Positions 38,446-40,221 of a DNA stretch of 40,221 bases are shown in pieces (within the stretch, counting starts at the first letter, position 1; each line of letters opens with the position of its first letter). A program made the position numbers and the translations under genes. The notes below the pieces were generated by a model. That model was not told where the DNA came from. It saw only the letters and a program-made list of their open reading frames with translations, and did not search any database. The stretch is from Actinoplanes regularis. GTDB lineage: Bacteria; Actinomycetota; Actinomycetes; Mycobacteriales; Micromonosporaceae. The stretch is from contig NZ_FZNR01000040.1 of assembly GCF_900188005.1 (NCBI RefSeq), positions 1-40,221 on the forward strand. The letters are read 5' to 3'.

Positions 38446-39015
38446 TTGACTCGAACCGTGATTCAGCGACTTCTCACCAGGCCGGCCACGTGGGTCGTCA
38501 TCGCGGCGCTCAGCATCGGCGGCGCAGGTGCGCTCTACTGGTTCCAGCCGTGGCGGCTGTTCACCGACACCGTCGTGACCGACACTTTGTCGAGTCTGCC
38601 CTCCCCCACACCACAGCCGGCCGGTGCCTCCTCTGCCCCGGCGGTAGCCTCCGCGGCGGCGGTGATCGCGCAGGGCTCGTTCGTCACTCATGAGCACGAC
38701 ACCAGCGGTGAGGCCCGGGTGGTGCGCAACCCGGACGGCACCCACCAACTAGAACTGATCGGCCTGGACACCAGCGACGGCCCGGACCTGCGGGTGTGGC
38801 TCTCCGACCAGCAGGTGCGCACCGGAACCGCCGGGTGGCGGGTGTTCGACGACGGCACATATGTCGAGCTGGGCAAACTGAAGGGCAACCACGGCGACCA
38901 GGTCTATCGACTCGCCGCCGACATCGATCCCAGCGCCTTCCGCAGCGTCAGCATCTGGTGCAAGCGGTTCTCGGTCTCGTTCGGAGCAGCCGAGCTGAAG
39001 ACCGTCGCGTCGTAA
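38446..39015 (+). CDS. Membrane-anchored DM13-domain protein
   Basis: 189 residues from TTG 38446 (GGAAG upstream); GTG 38458 is an alternative. One N-terminal membrane anchor (ATWVVIAALSIGGAGALYWF), the following FQPWRLFTD typical of this family, a Pro/Ala/Ser linker (about 50-72), then a DM13 domain (about 73-188: GSFVTHEHDTSGEARVV, DGPDLRVWLSD, VYRLAADIDPSAFRSVSIWC). The single conserved Cys lies in the SIWCKRFSV motif. DM13 has been proposed to carry out extracytoplasmic redox reactions. It faces the outside of the cell. It is beyond the NRPS terminator and is not obviously part of the cluster. Confidence 0.85.
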   Translation: MTRTVIQRLLTRPATWVVIAALSIGGAGALYWFQPWRLFTDTVVTDTLSSLPSPTPQPAGASSAPAVASAAAVIAQGSFVTHEHDTSGEARVVRNPDGTHQLELIGLDTSDGPDLRVWLSDQQVRTGTAGWRVFDDGTYVELGKLKGNHGDQVYRLAADIDPSAFRSVSIWCKRFSVSFGAAELKTVAS

Positions 39016-39034
39016 CTCTGCCGACCATCGGGCG

Positions 39035-39345
39035 CCGCTGTCGGCAGTCACGAGCGCGGCGCCGCTGCTCGAGCAGCGGCAGACACGCGGCCACAACCTC
39101 CCCTGCCGGGCCGGTCGCGGCCTTCCCATCGAAGCCCGCGACCAGCTCCCACTCGCCATTGCAGTGGGCCCACACCACGGTATCCCCCAGCGAGGCCAGC
39201 CGATCAAGGGTCTGCGCCAGCATCGGACCGCCAGCGATATCCCCCCAGCAGCACGATCCGATCCACACCGATTTCGTCGACCTCGTCCAGAACAGCCTCA
39301 GCCGCCGGTAGATGTCCGCGAATCCACAAGGACCGTGATTCGCAT
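39035..39345 (-). pseudogene. Metallophosphoesterase, frameshifted
   Basis: From ATG 39345 the minus strand reads MRITVLVD; after a frameshift it reads IRGHLPAAEAVLDEVDEIGV and DRIVLLGG; after a second shift near 39250 it reads DIAGGPMLAQTLDRLASLGD, then NGEWELVAGF. This is the start of a calcineurin-like phosphoesterase (usual SDIHGN-LPALEAVL...GDIAGGP...GN). The metal ligands around D-x-H are lost and the C-terminal half is missing; the fragment ends against the 3' end of the DM13 gene. Confidence 0.7.
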
Positions 39346-39469
39346 CCGACCATCATGGCCATAACTCCGAACTTCGGCAGCCCGCTGGTGATGTCCACCA
39401 TCACGCTGCGGGACGGCCCATGGGCTCCGGACGTGGATCTGGTTCGACGAACTGGCGGCGACGGCGCCG

Positions 39470-40117
39470 TCAGGGGTCGGATCTTGTCCGGCCGGGCAGG
39501 CCGCGGCGGGAAGCGACCGCGACGGCGATCGCCACCGCGACCACGGCTCCGCCCGTAGCCAGCAATATGTCCTTCTGCGCGTCCCACATGTCACCCTGCT
39601 GGCCGTTGTAGGCCTCGGCCGCCCCCGGCGCAAGCGTCAACGCGATGGCCCACTCGAACAACTCGTAGGCCGCGCTCGTGGACAGCACCACGTCCACCGC
39701 CGCCAGCGCTGCCCAGCGGGCGCTGCGCCCGGCCTCGCGAAACCGGGCGAACAACACCGGGCCGAAGCAGAGGCCGTACGACAGGTGCACCAGGCGGTCG
39801 AAGTTGTTGCGTTGCCAGCCGAACAGCTCGTTGAGGCGTACCCCGAACAGCAGATCGGTCCAGTCGTCGTAGGGCACGAACGAGTAGATCCACCGAGCCG
39901 CCACCGAATGCAGGACCAGGAAGATCAGGATCAGGAGGAACGAGGGGTACGGCAGCAGCCGGCGGCGCTGCACGAGCACCAGCGCCGCCAGTCCGAGCGC
40001 GGTGAGTGAGTGGTGCATGGCCTGTTCAGCCGGATACAGCGGCCGCCACCAGGTAGCGGCCACCATGATCAAGACGACGCCCAGCGTCCACCGGTACGCG
40101 AGCGGGAACGTAGGCAC
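39470..40117 (-). CDS. DUF2238/YjdF-type integral membrane protein
   Basis: 215 residues from GTG 40117, with about six transmembrane segments (first around WTLGVVLIMVAATWW). Conserved features of the family include HHSLTALGLAALVL, LHSVAARWIYSFVPYDDW, the FDRLVHLSYGL block and YELFEWAIA followed by GQQGDMWDAQKDILL, with acidic and His residues inside the membrane. Family function is unknown. The ribosome site is weak. It runs away from the right edge and is unrelated to the NRPS genes by any evidence seen here. Confidence 0.85.
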   Translation of the reverse strand: MPTFPLAYRWTLGVVLIMVAATWWRPLYPAEQAMHHSLTALGLAALVLVQRRRLLPYPSFLLILIFLVLHSVAARWIYSFVPYDDWTDLLFGVRLNELFGWQRNNFDRLVHLSYGLCFGPVLFARFREAGRSARWAALAAVDVVLSTSAAYELFEWAIALTLAPGAAEAYNGQQGDMWDAQKDILLATGGAVVAVAIAVAVASRRGLPGRTRSDP

Positions 40118-40221
40118 CTGCGCACTCTAGTGCCCTGACCAAGAACGTTCACGGTGTTGGATGACACGCCGTCCGGGCTGACGGCCGGGCGGCGTTGCGG
40201 CGTTCAGGCTGTGGTGGTGGC
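40118..40221. other. Right-edge remainder, nothing recognised
   Basis: 104 bp with no start, stop or motif I can assign. It should hold the promoter of the 40117 gene and the beginning of a neighbour. Confidence 0.5.

Overview
The window is very GC-rich, with strongly GC-biased third codon positions, GTG/TTG starts and actinobacterial gene families (BTAD/SARP-type regulator, MbtH proteins, DM13, ISAs1 and IS630 relics). It suggests a large-genome filamentous actinomycete of the Actinoplanes/Micromonospora/Streptomyces type; the genus cannot be read from the sequence. The window carries parts of two separate nonribosomal peptide synthetase (NRPS) loci, divided by an IS graveyard and a regulator/secreted-protein island.

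Region 1 (1-9587): the start of one NRPS locus on the minus strand. MbtH (4860-5123) overlaps an ABC exporter (2785-4863), which precedes an NRPS entering with A-T-C and running off the left edge (1-2706). Upstream lie a transposase relic, an OmpR/HK two-component system (5764-7692), an alpha/beta hydrolase (7743-8549) and a divergent SAM methyltransferase (8841-9587).

Region 2 (9588-13660): decayed DNA. It holds IS630 and ISAs1 transposase fragments, broken unrecognised genes, a MazG-like tail fragment, and a few genes that still look intact (11313-11882, 11879-12424, and 12592-12969 with a perfect palindromic operator).

Region 3 (13669-19674): a 1077-residue ATPase/TPR/BTAD regulator (15325-18558) between three secreted-protein genes. 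Their promoters carry heptamer repeats at exact 11-bp period ending 8 bp before the -10 position, the geometry of SARP operators. A small membrane protein follows.

Region 4 (19727-38222): a compact second NRPS locus built on a divergent promoter (33387-33556). Leftward, every junction overlaps by 4-8 nt: T-C protein, C-A-T (Gly code), C-A-T (basic residue, Lys-like code), then a C-A-T-TE (Ser code) fused in frame to an MFS exporter, then MbtH. Rightward: a free-standing acyl/aryl-acid AMP ligase overlapping a C-A-T (Gly code). The predicted product is a short N-acylated peptide containing two Gly, one basic residue and one Ser. The thioesterase has Cys where Ser is usual and sits in the same chain as the exporter. 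One more C domain is present than a simple acyl-tetrapeptide needs. This locus is the most interesting part of the window.

Region 5 (38271-40221): a strong hairpin terminator, a membrane-anchored DM13 protein, a frameshifted metallophosphoesterase relic and a DUF2238-type membrane protein. No tRNA, rRNA or CRISPR array was seen.
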